54,514 bases of DNA, from positions 1 through 54,514 of the forward strand of contig NZ_JACSOH010000029.1 of assembly GCF_014349235.1 (NCBI RefSeq), given 5' to 3'. The notes beneath the pieces are model-generated. The model saw nothing but the letters and a program-made list of their open reading frames with translations, did no database searches and was not told the DNA's origin. Source of the stretch: Cytophaga sp. FL35. GTDB lineage: Bacteria > Bacteroidota > Bacteroidia > Flavobacteriales > Flavobacteriaceae. The position numbers and the translations under genes are program-made. Below are positions 42,404 to 51,427 of this stretch, one piece after another; positions within the stretch are counted from its first letter, which is position 1, and every line of letters begins with the position of its first letter.

Positions 42404-45400
42404 ATGAAAAAATCACACTCATCCACTAAGAAGATACTAGGTATTCTCTCCCTTTTTTCGGTAATAATCCTAGCCTGTAGTAAGGATTTTGAGGAAGTCA
42501 TTATGGACGATTTCGATTTCAGTTTCTCGGAAGAGCATCCCGAAGAGAGTTTCCTATTTGAAAAAGTGCGAACCAACTTCTCCCTTATACCGGAAAAGGA
42601 AATTACGACGGTTGATTATTTTATGAATTTCACTTTTGAAAATGGGAAAGGTTACTTCCTTTCCATGGAAGGCGATACATTGAACGAACGGGATACGTTA
42701 AAGATAACCGACCGAAACTGGGCGTATAATTATGTGGCCGTCGATACCGGTTCCCAAAAGGTCAGGTTCACGGCGTGGGATTCGAATTCCAGAAAAAAGG
42801 AGCTTGAGTTGCTTTACGATGCCAAGTACGCCAGCTTTAGTTTTTTGCTGAACAAAGGGTTCAACGAATTTATCGTCAACTCCAAAAATCCCGTAAATGT
42901 TACTTTGCTCCGGGACAAGGATACGGAAGACCCCAATGGTAAAAAAGATTTTGAAATCACCTATCAAATCGAAAACGGAAGCGGTAAACTGTATTTGGGA
43001 GAACAAGTTTTCGATGCCGGTAAGCCTTTCCGTTTGTCAAAAGGAATTTCCGAAATGGAATATCTGCCCGAAACGTTGGGTGGGCACAAACTTATAGTAT
43101 CGGCCACAGCTCCCGATGGTGCAACCTTGACCGAAGAATTGCTCCTTGTTGTTTTGAATCTTGGCTTTACGATCAACACTACCGCCGCATCGACTCAAGT
43201 GGAACTCGATACCAACTTGGCAATTGCGGTAGACCTCACTACCCAGGATGAAGAATCCGATGTGGAATACGAAATCACGCATTCTTTTTCTCCCGCCAGC
43301 GAAGGTGGCGGAACGGTCAGGGACCATAATGGCGGGGTCATGGAAGCGGGTCAGTACAGAAAAATCGTTCCCAGCTCCTATAACTACACCTTTACCAGTA
43401 CAGAACTCGGCAATCGCAAAATTTATTTCGATATCCGTGATTCCAATGGACAGACGAAGAGGGACAGTGTTGAAATCGAAGTAGCGAACATACCCTTCAC
43501 GTTTTCAGGTAACTCCGAAAGTAACTCGGAATTTATCAATGAGCGAACCCAGTTCAACTTCAACATCAAATCCCACGGGAATACGGAAAACATCGATTAT
43601 AACATTTCCTATGAAATTTTAGAGGGTAACGGGAGGTTGACAGGCATCAATGGAAACAATCTTCAAAACACAACGGAATATCCGGTAGAATTGGGCAACT
43701 TCTCGTTGTTCTATTTTCCTGAAAGTTTAGGCTCACATCAGGTTTCATTCATTGCAACTGATAATTATGGACAAGAGGTTGGGCCTGTAATCATCGATCT
43801 GGAGACGAAACAGAATGATTTTACGGTCAGCATAACCCCTTCGAAGACATCGGAATTCGCAAATATTCCCGTAAATGTAATCATCGATATTGACGAGATA
43901 CCGGAAGGTACCAATGATACTTATGAGGCGTTTTATTCATCGGGTAAAAACAGCTCGCTGAGGATTAACGGAACCGAATATGGTCCAGGGGAAAAATTTT
44001 TTCTGACCCCCAACAATAACAATGTGGTCTATACAGGTAGCGAAGCAGGACAGCATGATATTGTATTGAGCGTGGAGTCAGGGGCCAATGTCACCCATAC
44101 GGCCAACACCGCTATTACTTATAACCAGATTGATTTCCTATTTACGGGCGGCACCCAAAAGTCCGATATCTCGGTCGGTGAGACTTCCTCCTTGAACTTC
44201 AATATTTCAGAAAGTGTAGGTTCTTCTGATTATACGATGCGATTTAGTCTAAGCGGAAATGCCTTTATCAAGAATGAAAATGGCGTTGAAGTAAGCGCCG
44301 GTAATATTTATGATGTTCCTAAAGGAAATTTCAATTGGAGTTTGAAGGGTACTGATGAAAGTAACATTCGCTTGACTTTTTATGTCCAAAACAATACAGG
44401 GCTTGAAAAGACAGCGAGTATATCCATTGCCGTATCTCCAAAAAACTACAACTTTACTGCCAACGCAACGCAATCAGAGGCATTTACGAACGAAGCTGTT
44501 GATATCAACTTTAACATTTCGGAGTTGAGTATCGGCGGGGACACTTATGTCATGTATTTCTCATCGGGAAACAGTAACGGGAGATTCGAATATCTGGGTA
44601 CCGATTATGCCGCTGGGGAAAGTTTTTCTGTCCCGATTGGTTCTTTTCAAGGAAAGTATACCGGTATTTCAGAATCAAACCACAATATTGAATTTACCGT
44701 CCGTTCCGCTTCGGATGTGGAAAAAACCGCGGATGTCAACATTCAGTACGATAAATACGAAGAATTCTTCGACTTCAATGTAAGCCAATCCTCGGAGGAT
44801 AAATATGAAGACCAGCCCTTTTCAATGACTGTGGTTACCAATGCAACATCTGGCCATGATACCGATACAACTTATGAAATGACCTTTACGTTCACGGGTG
44901 CAAGTGCCGGTTATATCATTTATAAAGGCAGAACATATCGCGAAGGGGAAAACATTCCTCTTGATTACGGTTCTACTCCTATGCAGTTCTATCCAGAGAC
45001 AGATGAAAACTTTACCATTGATTTTAGGGTAGAAAATTCAACGGGCATTTCTCAAACAGCTAGCGAATCGATTACCATGTTCAAACTACCGAAAGTTGCT
45101 GCGAAAGGCGAAAAAAGAAATATAAGTTGTGGTGGTCTGAACGGTTGCGATTATCAAGTAAGGATATTTACCTGTTTTGACACAAACTGCAGCGAAGCAT
45201 ACAACGGTGCCACGTTGCAGCAGGTTGAAATACGAATTTACAACCGGTTTGACAGACGATGGGATACCAAACTTTTCAACTATAACGATGCACAGGGCAC
45301 AGGGGTCGATCGCATATTTTTATTGGAAGAAGAGCCAAGTGAAGGTAAGCTAAGGTATCTCGATCAAAGATATGAAGTGCGGGTTCAAGATAGCAATGGG

Positions 45401-45442
45401 GAATGGAGCGATGTTGAAAAGAGTACTGTTCAAAGAGTATAA
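42404..45442 (+). CDS. Repeat-expanded surface lipoprotein in TraQ position
   Basis: A 1012-residue lipoprotein and last gene of the tra operon. The signal peptide ends in a lipobox (IILACSKD). Next come about eight tandem domains of roughly 95-115 residues with one pattern: F-x-F start, a segment like DTYVMYFSSGNSNGRFEY, a Gly-rich turn with a 'G...Y..G....' core, and an end like YTGISESNHNIEFTVRSASD. These look like Ig-like beta domains. The C-terminal region (CGGLNGCDYQVRIFTCFDTN) has four cysteines. CTnDOT TraQ-like proteins (DUF3872) are short single-domain versions, so this may be an expanded TraQ, reaching from the cell surface to the partner cell. Adhesion is inferred. Confidence 0.8.
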   Translation: MKKSHSSTKKILGILSLFSVIILACSKDFEEVIMDDFDFSFSEEHPEESFLFEKVRTNFSLIPEKEITTVDYFMNFTFENGKGYFLSMEGDTLNERDTLKITDRNWAYNYVAVDTGSQKVRFTAWDSNSRKKELELLYDAKYASFSFLLNKGFNEFIVNSKNPVNVTLLRDKDTEDPNGKKDFEITYQIENGSGKLYLGEQVFDAGKPFRLSKGISEMEYLPETLGGHKLIVSATAPDGATLTEELLLVVLNLGFTINTTAASTQVELDTNLAIAVDLTTQDEESDVEYEITHSFSPASEGGGTVRDHNGGVMEAGQYRKIVPSSYNYTFTSTELGNRKIYFDIRDSNGQTKRDSVEIEVANIPFTFSGNSESNSEFINERTQFNFNIKSHGNTENIDYNISYEILEGNGRLTGINGNNLQNTTEYPVELGNFSLFYFPESLGSHQVSFIATDNYGQEVGPVIIDLETKQNDFTVSITPSKTSEFANIPVNVIIDIDEIPEGTNDTYEAFYSSGKNSSLRINGTEYGPGEKFFLTPNNNNVVYTGSEAGQHDIVLSVESGANVTHTANTAITYNQIDFLFTGGTQKSDISVGETSSLNFNISESVGSSDYTMRFSLSGNAFIKNENGVEVSAGNIYDVPKGNFNWSLKGTDESNIRLTFYVQNNTGLEKTASISIAVSPKNYNFTANATQSEAFTNEAVDINFNISELSIGGDTYVMYFSSGNSNGRFEYLGTDYAAGESFSVPIGSFQGKYTGISESNHNIEFTVRSASDVEKTADVNIQYDKYEEFFDFNVSQSSEDKYEDQPFSMTVVTNATSGHDTDTTYEMTFTFTGASAGYIIYKGRTYREGENIPLDYGSTPMQFYPETDENFTIDFRVENSTGISQTASESITMFKLPKVAAKGEKRNISCGGLNGCDYQVRIFTCFDTNCSEAYNGATLQQVEIRIYNRFDRRWDTKLFNYNDAQGTGVDRIFLLEEEPSEGKLRYLDQRYEVRVQDSNGEWSDVEKSTVQRV

Positions 45443-45463
45443 CAGCACCTAAAAAATAGAGAG

Positions 45464-45952
45464 TTATTTTTTTGAATATGTAATAGTCATTATATACTCC
45501 TGACCATCGAAACTGTCGTCGGATTCTACCTTTAACCTATTTTTGGTCAATTCGATTATTCTGAAAAGACCCCTATTTTCGAAATTGATTGTGGAATTGT
45601 TTTCTGTAAGTGTCCAAAAATCCTCTTCAACAATTGAAAATGGACTATTATCATCGCAGGCCAAATTATTTTCGGTAACGTTAAATTCAGGTTTACCAGA
45701 TGGACCATCCTCCGTGAAAGTCGTAATATTGTCTTTAGCACATTGGGGCAACTCCTGGGTATTGAACAAATCAATATTGGAGGTGTTGTCGCCATTGAAA
45801 TCCACTGCCCTATCGGTCATTATAGCTGTATATTCCCATTGTCCTAACAAGGCCTTTCCCCTATCCGAAATTGAAACCGAATCGTCATCCTTATTGCAGG
45901 AAAGCAAAATCGCAAAGGAGAGATAAAATATGAATAGATACGATTTTGTCAT
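45464..45952 (-). CDS. Lipocalin-like lipoprotein, convergent with tra operon
   Basis: A 162-residue lipoprotein from ATG 45952 (MTKSYLFIFYLSFAILLSCN). A non-ATG start nine bases upstream is less likely. The lipobox is LLSC, cysteine followed by NKDDD; an acidic +2 to +5 run is common for surface-exposed lipoproteins in Bacteroidota. The body has Trp-containing strands (LLGQWEYTAIM; EEDFWTLTENNSTINFENRG) as in lipocalin-like families. It converges with the large TraQ-position lipoprotein, 21 bases away. Not a known tra gene; it may be an entry-exclusion or host-benefit cargo gene, with nothing to decide between these. Confidence 0.72.
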   Translation of the reverse strand: MTKSYLFIFYLSFAILLSCNKDDDSVSISDRGKALLGQWEYTAIMTDRAVDFNGDNTSNIDLFNTQELPQCAKDNITTFTEDGPSGKPEFNVTENNLACDDNSPFSIVEEDFWTLTENNSTINFENRGLFRIIELTKNRLKVESDDSFDGQEYIMTITYSKK

Positions 45953-45961
45953 GTTTAGCAA

Positions 45962-46459
45962 TCTCTAAAAGGATTAAAGTTATCAACCTCTATTCTAAAA
46001 ACAAAAAATTGATTCAATAATTGTCCGTTGGCAAGATAAATGCAAGGAGGGCCATTTTGCCCGACTTGCTTTTATGTGCGGTTTTGAGGATGTTGAAAAG
46101 CTGTAGCGGTAGAGACGACCGGATGCGGACCAGCTTTGCGTGCCCGCGCGGGAAGTCTTGTAGGTAACGGCTTTTCAACTTCCGCAGGGGCTTGGTAATC
46201 TATAAATAATGTACATTGGTAAGCTCTTGGCCAATCATTAATTAATAATTTATTTCATTTATCCCACCAATGGCGGTTTATCCAAAATAAATGGTTATTT
46301 GGTAAATCTACGTCAAGTCGCTTTGTTAAGTGCATTTGCTAACGCTCCAAAAACCGGAGGAAAGTAGGAAATGGAAGGAGAGTAAAGTCATAAGTAACCG
46401 GAAGCTAAATCGACCTTTAACTAGACCTGTGACCTAGATCCAGCAAAGCCAAAAACTCT
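45962..46459. other. Non-coding region near the ICE right end
   Basis: About 500 bases with no gene I can support. It contains a G+C-rich structured stretch at 46092-46179 (see next entry). The rest is AT-rich, with a purine-rich run near 46360-46400 (CCGGAGGAAAGTAGGAAATG). It separates the tra end from the integration module. Confidence 0.45.
46092..46179. ncRNA. Candidate structured RNA, long-range inverted repeat
   Basis: GTTGAAAAGC (46092-46101) pairs perfectly with GCTTTTCAAC (46170-46179) and can extend by three pairs including one G-U. The enclosed 68 bases are G+C-rich against an AT-rich background and hold a CCCGCGCGGG palindrome (46143-46152). No open frame of note runs through it. 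It may be a small RNA, an excision or transfer site, or the end of a transcript. Confidence 0.4.
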
Positions 46460-46735
46460 CTAAAGTTTCAAATCAGAATTCTTACCTGTGTACTTGTTAC
46501 TAGAATCAGATTTATTGATATTATTGGGATACCTCTTGGCTTCATCAAGACTCTTTTTTTTGGCTTTAGCTTCATCAAAATATTGGAGCATACCTGCTAA
46601 CATTGCATCTTTTCCAATTTTTTTTTGATTAGCACTTTTGAACATGGGCTGGGTGATTTTCAGTTCCTTAGCCAATTCATAGCCGAGGTTGAATGACTCT
46701 AAATAATCCCTATCTACTTTTAAATTTTCTCCCAT
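46460..46735 (-). CDS. Small hypothetical protein of the integration module
   Basis: A 91-residue basic, helical protein (VDRDYLESFNLGYELAKELK; AMLAGMLQYFDEAKAKKKSL) with a low-complexity Asn/Ser/Lys tail. I do not recognise a family. It starts 2 bases after the excisionase-like gene stop on the same strand, so the pair is co-transcribed. An accessory factor for excision or a regulator is possible. No membrane segment. Confidence 0.65.
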   Translation of the reverse strand: MGENLKVDRDYLESFNLGYELAKELKITQPMFKSANQKKIGKDAMLAGMLQYFDEAKAKKKSLDEAKRYPNNINKSDSSNKYTGKNSDLKL

Positions 46736-46737
46736 GT

Positions 46738-47007
46738 TTAAAAAGTTTCGCGTACGTTTTCTTCAATGTATTCATTGATAGAGTCTCGATCATATAATAT
46801 GATTTTCCTTTGGGGTTGAGAGAATCTAATTTTTCCTTCATCCCTAAGTTTTTGCAAAGTTGTGGTTGACTTTATTTTAAGATGGAACATTGCCTCTTCG
46901 CCGTCAATCCATTTTTCTGGCTTGTCTTTTCTTTTTTGCTCCAAATGCTCAACTACTTTTTCAAATAGAGCATAAAAGGCTTCTTCTTGTAGGCAGACAA
47001 CTTGCAT
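46738..47007 (-). CDS. Excisionase-like helix-turn-helix protein
   Basis: An 89-residue DNA-binding protein from ATG 47007; the frame is open slightly further, but only to a TTG. The pattern is WIDGEEAMFHLKIKSTTTLQ, then KLRDEGKIRFSQPQRKIILY, and DRDSINEYIEENV, the winged MerR/excisionase-type fold of Bacteroidota ICE Xis proteins. It would bind the att region and turn the integrase towards excision. It lies 86 bases downstream of the integrase gene on the same strand. Confidence 0.82.
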   Translation of the reverse strand: MQVVCLQEEAFYALFEKVVEHLEQKRKDKPEKWIDGEEAMFHLKIKSTTTLQKLRDEGKIRFSQPQRKIILYDRDSINEYIEENVRETF

Positions 47008-47093
47008 AAAATACAATTATTAAGGGTATAAGGTATCTGAATATTTGGATTATATTGAAACCTTTCGACAAAATGTAAGAATAATGGATGTTT

Positions 47094-48302
47094 TTAAAAG
47101 TTAACGACTTTTTCCAATGCATCGTCAGTTTCTTTATGCATAAAATTCGACTGGTAATTCACCGTAGTGGTAATGGATGAATGTCGATACAACTTTTGAA
47201 GCATATGAAGCGGAATCTTATCACCAGAAATATTTCCAAAGCTATGGCGTGCAATATGCATGGACAATTTCTTATCAATTCCCAGTTTTTCAGCAACAAG
47301 TTCTAAACGTCGATTGAGATTGCGAGTAATTGTTTTGATCCGAATGGCGAGCTTCTTTTCATTTTTGAAGTCACTCTCATCAAGATATGGAAAAATAAAA
47401 TCATCATTGTTTTTCCTAGAGGCAGCATACTCATCTAGAATCTTTTTTGCTTTATCTGGAATAACAAGCGATTGCAATTTTTGATTCTTGCCCATTCTAT
47501 AATAAAGACGACCATTTTTAAAATCGCGCCATTTCAACTTGATAACATCTGCGACACGTACGCCTGCGAAATAAAAACTTATAAGCCATGTATTAACAGC
47601 ATGTTGCTGTGCTGGGGTAATGCCGGATACTGTTTCCAATAGCTGTACCTCCGCCTTGTTCAACCCTATTTTTTCAGATTCCGGGAATTTTATTTGAATT
47701 TTACCTTTGCCAAATGGATAATTGCTATCATCAACATGATATTCTTTTCTCGCTAAATTATAAATGGTACGAACAAGCATTAGATAGTTTATTGCGGTTC
47801 TTGGTGCAACTTTCCTTTCATATAACAAGTAAGTTTCGAACCGCTTTAACAAAGTGAAATCCAAATCGGAAAAAGAAAGTTCCTTTCGTCCCAAAAATGA
47901 TTTAAAAATATCCAACCTCTTTTCCTGATTGTACTTTTGATTGAATTTTTTTCTTTTTAAGAGATTGGATAGAAAAAGCTCGCTAGCTTGAAAAAAATCC
48001 ATTTTGGACTTTCCAATAATTTTTTTCTTTATCTTTTTGACTGAATCATCACCATTTTCGTTTTCACTTGCTACCAGCTTATCATTAGCCTCCGACAATT
48101 TTTTTGTCAGTAGATTGTTCAATCGATTTGAATTTGGGTGAGATTTCTTAATCCTACTGTATTTTGCGTCCCAAAACTTTTCATCGATGTATTGACCGGT
48201 ATACAGAAAAGTGGATTTTCTATCTTTAGTTACACGAATTGCTAGGGGATATAACCCTGACGTGTTCGCCTTCTTTCTTAAAACTGCCCGTATTGTTGCC
48301 AT
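47094..48302 (-). CDS. int: Tyrosine integrase of the ICE
   Basis: A 402-residue tyrosine recombinase, Bacteroidota ICE type, which integrates the element into the tRNA gene. The N-terminal arm-type domain (ATIRAVLRKKANTSGLYPLA) and SAM-like core-binding domain (QEKRLDIFKSFLGRKELSFS) are followed by the catalytic domain: Arg near 247 (FAGVRVADV), HIARHSF near 346-352, His near 371 (LYRHSSI) and Tyr near 381 (NYQSNF). All catalytic residues are visible. The gene ends at the excisionase side, and its start faces the att core 175 bases away, with tandem repeats between. Intact, so the element may still be mobile. Confidence 0.94.
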   Translation of the reverse strand: MATIRAVLRKKANTSGLYPLAIRVTKDRKSTFLYTGQYIDEKFWDAKYSRIKKSHPNSNRLNNLLTKKLSEANDKLVASENENGDDSVKKIKKKIIGKSKMDFFQASELFLSNLLKRKKFNQKYNQEKRLDIFKSFLGRKELSFSDLDFTLLKRFETYLLYERKVAPRTAINYLMLVRTIYNLARKEYHVDDSNYPFGKGKIQIKFPESEKIGLNKAEVQLLETVSGITPAQQHAVNTWLISFYFAGVRVADVIKLKWRDFKNGRLYYRMGKNQKLQSLVIPDKAKKILDEYAASRKNNDDFIFPYLDESDFKNEKKLAIRIKTITRNLNRRLELVAEKLGIDKKLSMHIARHSFGNISGDKIPLHMLQKLYRHSSITTTVNYQSNFMHKETDDALEKVVNF

Positions 48303-48338
48303 AGCCCCTACTCTTTACTTGATAAAGATATGAAATTT

Positions 48339-48360
48339 AGGTACAACATAGGTACAACAT
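48339..48360. repeat. Tandem 11-base repeat, candidate integrase arm site
   Basis: AGGTACAACAT occurs twice in a row (48339-48349, 48350-48360). It lies between the integrase start and the att core, where tyrosine recombinases of ICEs bind arm-type direct repeats. It could also be part of the int promoter. Confidence 0.65.
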
Positions 48361-48390
48361 TTAGTGTTTTTTCATGGATTTTTACGGTTT

Positions 48391-48414
48391 TTACGAACAC
48401 ACCTTTGTTCGTAA
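48391..48414. repeat. Inverted repeat between int and att core
   Basis: TTACGAACA (48391-48399) and TGTTCGTAA (48406-48414) form a perfect 9-base inverted repeat with a 6-base spacer. Just upstream TTTTTACG occurs twice. A binding site for the integrase, the excisionase or a repressor is likely; a terminator is unlikely as no T-run follows. Confidence 0.55.
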
Positions 48415-48476
48415 TTTATTCATAAACAACTTATTATCAAGCCATATAAGACCATATCGATACAAATGACCCAGAA

Positions 48477-48520
48477 TTCATAACCCGGAGGCCGAGGGTT
48501 CAAGTCCCTCTCTCGCTACA
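48477..48520 (+). other. ICE right attachment site, 3' half of a tRNA (anticodon CAU)
   Basis: The anticodon loop TTCATAA (48477-48483), the 3' anticodon stem CCCGG, the variable loop, the T-arm GAGGG-TTCAAGT-CCCTC (48494-48510) and the 3' acceptor strand TCTCGCT with discriminator A are all present. The 5' half is not: bases before 48477 cannot pair with CCCGG. So this is the host-side 3' fragment left after integration, with the crossover at the anticodon loop. CAU would be Met, initiator Met or Ile2; the missing 5' half would decide. Confidence 0.85.
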
Positions 48521-48550
48521 AAAAACCCAAGATGTATTCTTGGGTTTTTT
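48520..48550. terminator. Bidirectional intrinsic terminator
   Basis: AAAAAACCCAAGA-TGTAT-TCTTGGGTTTTTT is a perfect 13-base-pair hairpin with T-runs in both directions. It serves the original tRNA on the plus strand and the regulator gene ending at 48569 on the minus strand. Confidence 0.88.
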
Positions 48551-48568
48551 ATTGCAATCTATCCTATT

Positions 48569-51427
48569 CTAGCATTGAACTGTATTTTCCTTTTGATATT
48601 CACTTGGTGTTAAACCTGTGGCGTTTTTAAATATCCTATTGAAAGTAGATTTACTATTAAATCCACAATCCAGTCCAATAGAAGATAAGGTTTGACCTTT
48701 ATAACTTGAATCTCTAAGTCTTTGCTTTACCTCCTCCACTCGGTAATGGTTGATAAAATCATAAAAGTTTTTACCAATATGTTCATTTAACAAATAGGAT
48801 AACTGATTAGCAGAAATTTGCAGATGTTCTGATAAATTACCTAGACTAAGGTCGTGACTTAAATACAATTTATTTTTATCCATTAAATCCTTTAATTCTT
48901 GTATTTTCTCATTTTCCTCATTACTCAGGGTAACTATAGTGGTTGGCAAAACCGGTTTCTCAACTAGTTCCACTTTCTTTGATTTAAATGGTCTAATAAA
49001 ATAAATTACACATGTCACCAATAATAAGCTCAGTCCAGCAAATAGATACCAGAGCGATGTGATGGAGTTTCCGTTCCCTTTCTGAACATTAATGATAAAG
49101 GGTACGGAATTTTTGTGCCATTTTCCGGGAGAATTCCCTACTTCTAGCTTAAAATGATAACTACCAACCTCTAAATCGGCATACCGCGCTTCTGGCTGCT
49201 CTCCTGAAGTATATTTCCAATCCGTATCCACGCCCTCTAATCTGTAACGAAACAAATTTCTATTAGGCGAGGTATATGAAGTAGTTGCTAATTTTAATTC
49301 AAATCGATTCTTACCGTTAGGTAATTCTACAGTAGTACCAAAATCCAGTGGTTCGGACAGCACCAAATCGTTATCTGTTTGCCCACCAATGCGTACCTCT
49401 TTACCATCGATCCATAATTCAGAAATAAGTGGTGTAACTACAGTAGTGTCCAATATAAAATCTTTAGGGTCAAAATGATTGATTCCCGCGGTACCACCAA
49501 AGAACAATCGACCATCTTTGGTTTTCCATTGGGCGTTTTTCCGAAATTTCCCTTTTAGTACACCATCATAGGTAGTATAGTTACTACTTCTTTGCATCAG
49601 TGAATCGATAACTGAAAAACCGGTATTTGTAGCCACCCATAACTTACCGTAATCATCTTCCAAAATTGCATTGACCTCATTGTCCAAGAGCGCGTTTTTA
49701 TCCGTAAAATGCTTAAAGGAAATTCTATTTTCAGCATGCTCCACCACCAAGTTCAACCCACCACCAGAGGTACCCACCCATAGATGACCCCGTGCATCCT
49801 GAAAGAGGACAAATACCTCATCATTACTCAAAGAATTTGGGTTAGAGGGGTCATGAACAAATCTTTCAATTGCTACTTTTCCATTCTCTTGGGAAAGCAA
49901 GCCAAGACCACCGCGATTGCTTCCAATCCATATTCTATGTTGCTCATCTTCCAATAGTGTATACACATCCCATCCATTAGCAGTAGTATTCTCCCCAAAG
50001 TTCTCGAAACTGGGAGTGATGGAATCTTTCTCCACAAAGCGTGATATACCTTTTGCCGTTCCCAGCCAAATTTGTCCTTTAGAATCTTCCAATACCGTTC
50101 TAACGGAGGCGGAAGCTATACTGGTACTATCCTTAATTTTAGGCGTAAAACGATATTTTTGACCGGTCTTGGTATTCCATAAAAACGTTCCCTGCGCCAT
50201 GGTGCCAATCCAAACCCTCCCCTTTCTGTCTTTATGTATAAAGGTAATGTAAGCATTGTTTAAGGGTTTAAAAACGGAATCGGTAAACTTTAAACGATTT
50301 ATCTTTGGGGTTTCATTGGCGTTATCCAAGCGCATGGTATTTATTCCATCATCTCTAGTTCCCAACCAAAAAACACCCTTTTCATCTTGATATATTGCCT
50401 GAATAAAATTACTGCCTAGACTTTGCTCATTGTTGGGGTCTTGAACAATCCGTTGAAACCTATTCCTACTAGGATCAAAATAATCGAGACCTTCTTGGGT
50501 GCCAACCCAAATTACATCTTCCTCGTCTATGAACACATCATAAACATCATTGCTGCTAATAGAAGTGTTTTTATATGGATCAGCAACAAACGTTGTCAAA
50601 ACGCCTGTCTTTCGTGAATAGTTGACCAATCCACCGCTGTAACTGCCAAAAAAAAGTTCACCTGATCCATTTTCTGCAATGGCATTCATAGGTTTCCCTT
50701 CAAACACTTCCAAAAAACGTTCGCGTTCAGATTGGTACCTATAAATCTTACTTCCTTTTGTAACCCAGACTTCACCATATTCATTGGTATAAAGTTCATC
50801 CAAAGCATAAGCATTAAAATCAGGTAAACCGTAATTACTAATTACTTTTTGTGTGGAAGAATCAAATTTTAATATACCCTTATCCGTTGCTATCCATAAT
50901 TGTTTATTTAGACCTAAGGCCAAGGACACCACCCGATACCCGGGAAGTATTTCTTGTAGCGTTAGACTTTTGGTATCTATGATGTAGTTATGTGTTTCCG
51001 TAGATGCCCAGACGGTCTTTTCACCATCCGAAAATAATTGTAGAATATTCTTTCCCTCCAGTTCTTTTGCTAACCGATCAGTTTGCACAACAGCTAAACT
51101 TTGTACATCCAGAACAGAGAGACCGCTTACGGTGCCCACCCAAAGTTTTCCTTTGGTGGCTGCCATGGAAAAAATCCGGTTATCGACAATCGTTGTACTG
51201 TCATTTGGTATATGCTTAAATTGTTTAAAACGATAACCATCAAAGCGGTTGAGGCCATTTTGGGTGCCAAACCATAAAAAACCACGACTGTCCTTCACTA
51301 TTTTTCTAACCTCATTATGGGAAAGCCCATCTACGGTGGTCAGGTGTTTAAATGGGTATTCTTGCCCAAACACCTTAAATAACGTTGTCAATGAAAAAAG
51401 AAGAACAAGTGTACTATACCTCCGCAT
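48569..51427 (-). CDS. Two-propeller membrane AraC-type regulator without kinase
   Basis: A 952-residue sensor-regulator from ATG 51427. The order is signal peptide, 14 Reg_prop repeats of the kind WxGTxxGLxxxD (for example FLWFGTQNGLNRFD, VIWVGTQEGLDYFD, HLWVGTSGGGLNLV), making two seven-bladed propellers, then a Y_Y_Y domain (NRFELKLATTSYTSPNRNLF region), a transmembrane helix (LWYLFAGLSLLLVTCVIYFI), a short coiled linker and an AraC HTH (LGNLSEHLQISANQLSYLLN; FNRIFKNATGLTPSEYQ). Classic hybrid two-component regulators carry histidine kinase and receiver domains between the membrane and HTH; here they are absent. It probably senses a glycan in the periplasm and acts on nearby genes directly, ToxR-style. 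Confidence 0.9.
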   Translation of the reverse strand: MRRYSTLVLLFSLTTLFKVFGQEYPFKHLTTVDGLSHNEVRKIVKDSRGFLWFGTQNGLNRFDGYRFKQFKHIPNDSTTIVDNRIFSMAATKGKLWVGTVSGLSVLDVQSLAVVQTDRLAKELEGKNILQLFSDGEKTVWASTETHNYIIDTKSLTLQEILPGYRVVSLALGLNKQLWIATDKGILKFDSSTQKVISNYGLPDFNAYALDELYTNEYGEVWVTKGSKIYRYQSERERFLEVFEGKPMNAIAENGSGELFFGSYSGGLVNYSRKTGVLTTFVADPYKNTSISSNDVYDVFIDEEDVIWVGTQEGLDYFDPSRNRFQRIVQDPNNEQSLGSNFIQAIYQDEKGVFWLGTRDDGINTMRLDNANETPKINRLKFTDSVFKPLNNAYITFIHKDRKGRVWIGTMAQGTFLWNTKTGQKYRFTPKIKDSTSIASASVRTVLEDSKGQIWLGTAKGISRFVEKDSITPSFENFGENTTANGWDVYTLLEDEQHRIWIGSNRGGLGLLSQENGKVAIERFVHDPSNPNSLSNDEVFVLFQDARGHLWVGTSGGGLNLVVEHAENRISFKHFTDKNALLDNEVNAILEDDYGKLWVATNTGFSVIDSLMQRSSNYTTYDGVLKGKFRKNAQWKTKDGRLFFGGTAGINHFDPKDFILDTTVVTPLISELWIDGKEVRIGGQTDNDLVLSEPLDFGTTVELPNGKNRFELKLATTSYTSPNRNLFRYRLEGVDTDWKYTSGEQPEARYADLEVGSYHFKLEVGNSPGKWHKNSVPFIINVQKGNGNSITSLWYLFAGLSLLLVTCVIYFIRPFKSKKVELVEKPVLPTTIVTLSNEENEKIQELKDLMDKNKLYLSHDLSLGNLSEHLQISANQLSYLLNEHIGKNFYDFINHYRVEEVKQRLRDSSYKGQTLSSIGLDCGFNSKSTFNRIFKNATGLTPSEYQKENTVQC

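Larger units (their letters stand above)
1..48520. mobile_element. Integrative and conjugative element, right part (left end outside window)
   Basis: A tyrosine integrase and an excisionase-like protein lie next to a 3' tRNA fragment at 48477-48520. Inward from them are a relaxase and MobC-like protein, a VirD4-type coupling protein and a CTnDOT-like tra operon. Together these define a self-transmissible ICE. The tRNA fragment lacks its 5' half, so it is the leftover copy at the right junction. The restored tRNA should lie at the unseen left end. The first 13.6 kb is cargo: CBASS, type I restriction-modification and an insertion sequence. The genes right of 48550 have no mobility functions and look chromosomal. 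The right boundary is well supported; the left boundary is unknown. Confidence 0.88.

Noticed and set aside
48427-48520. A complete tRNA gene at the right junction
   Set aside because: Bases before the anticodon loop cannot form the 5' anticodon stem, D-arm or acceptor strand, so only the 3' half exists.
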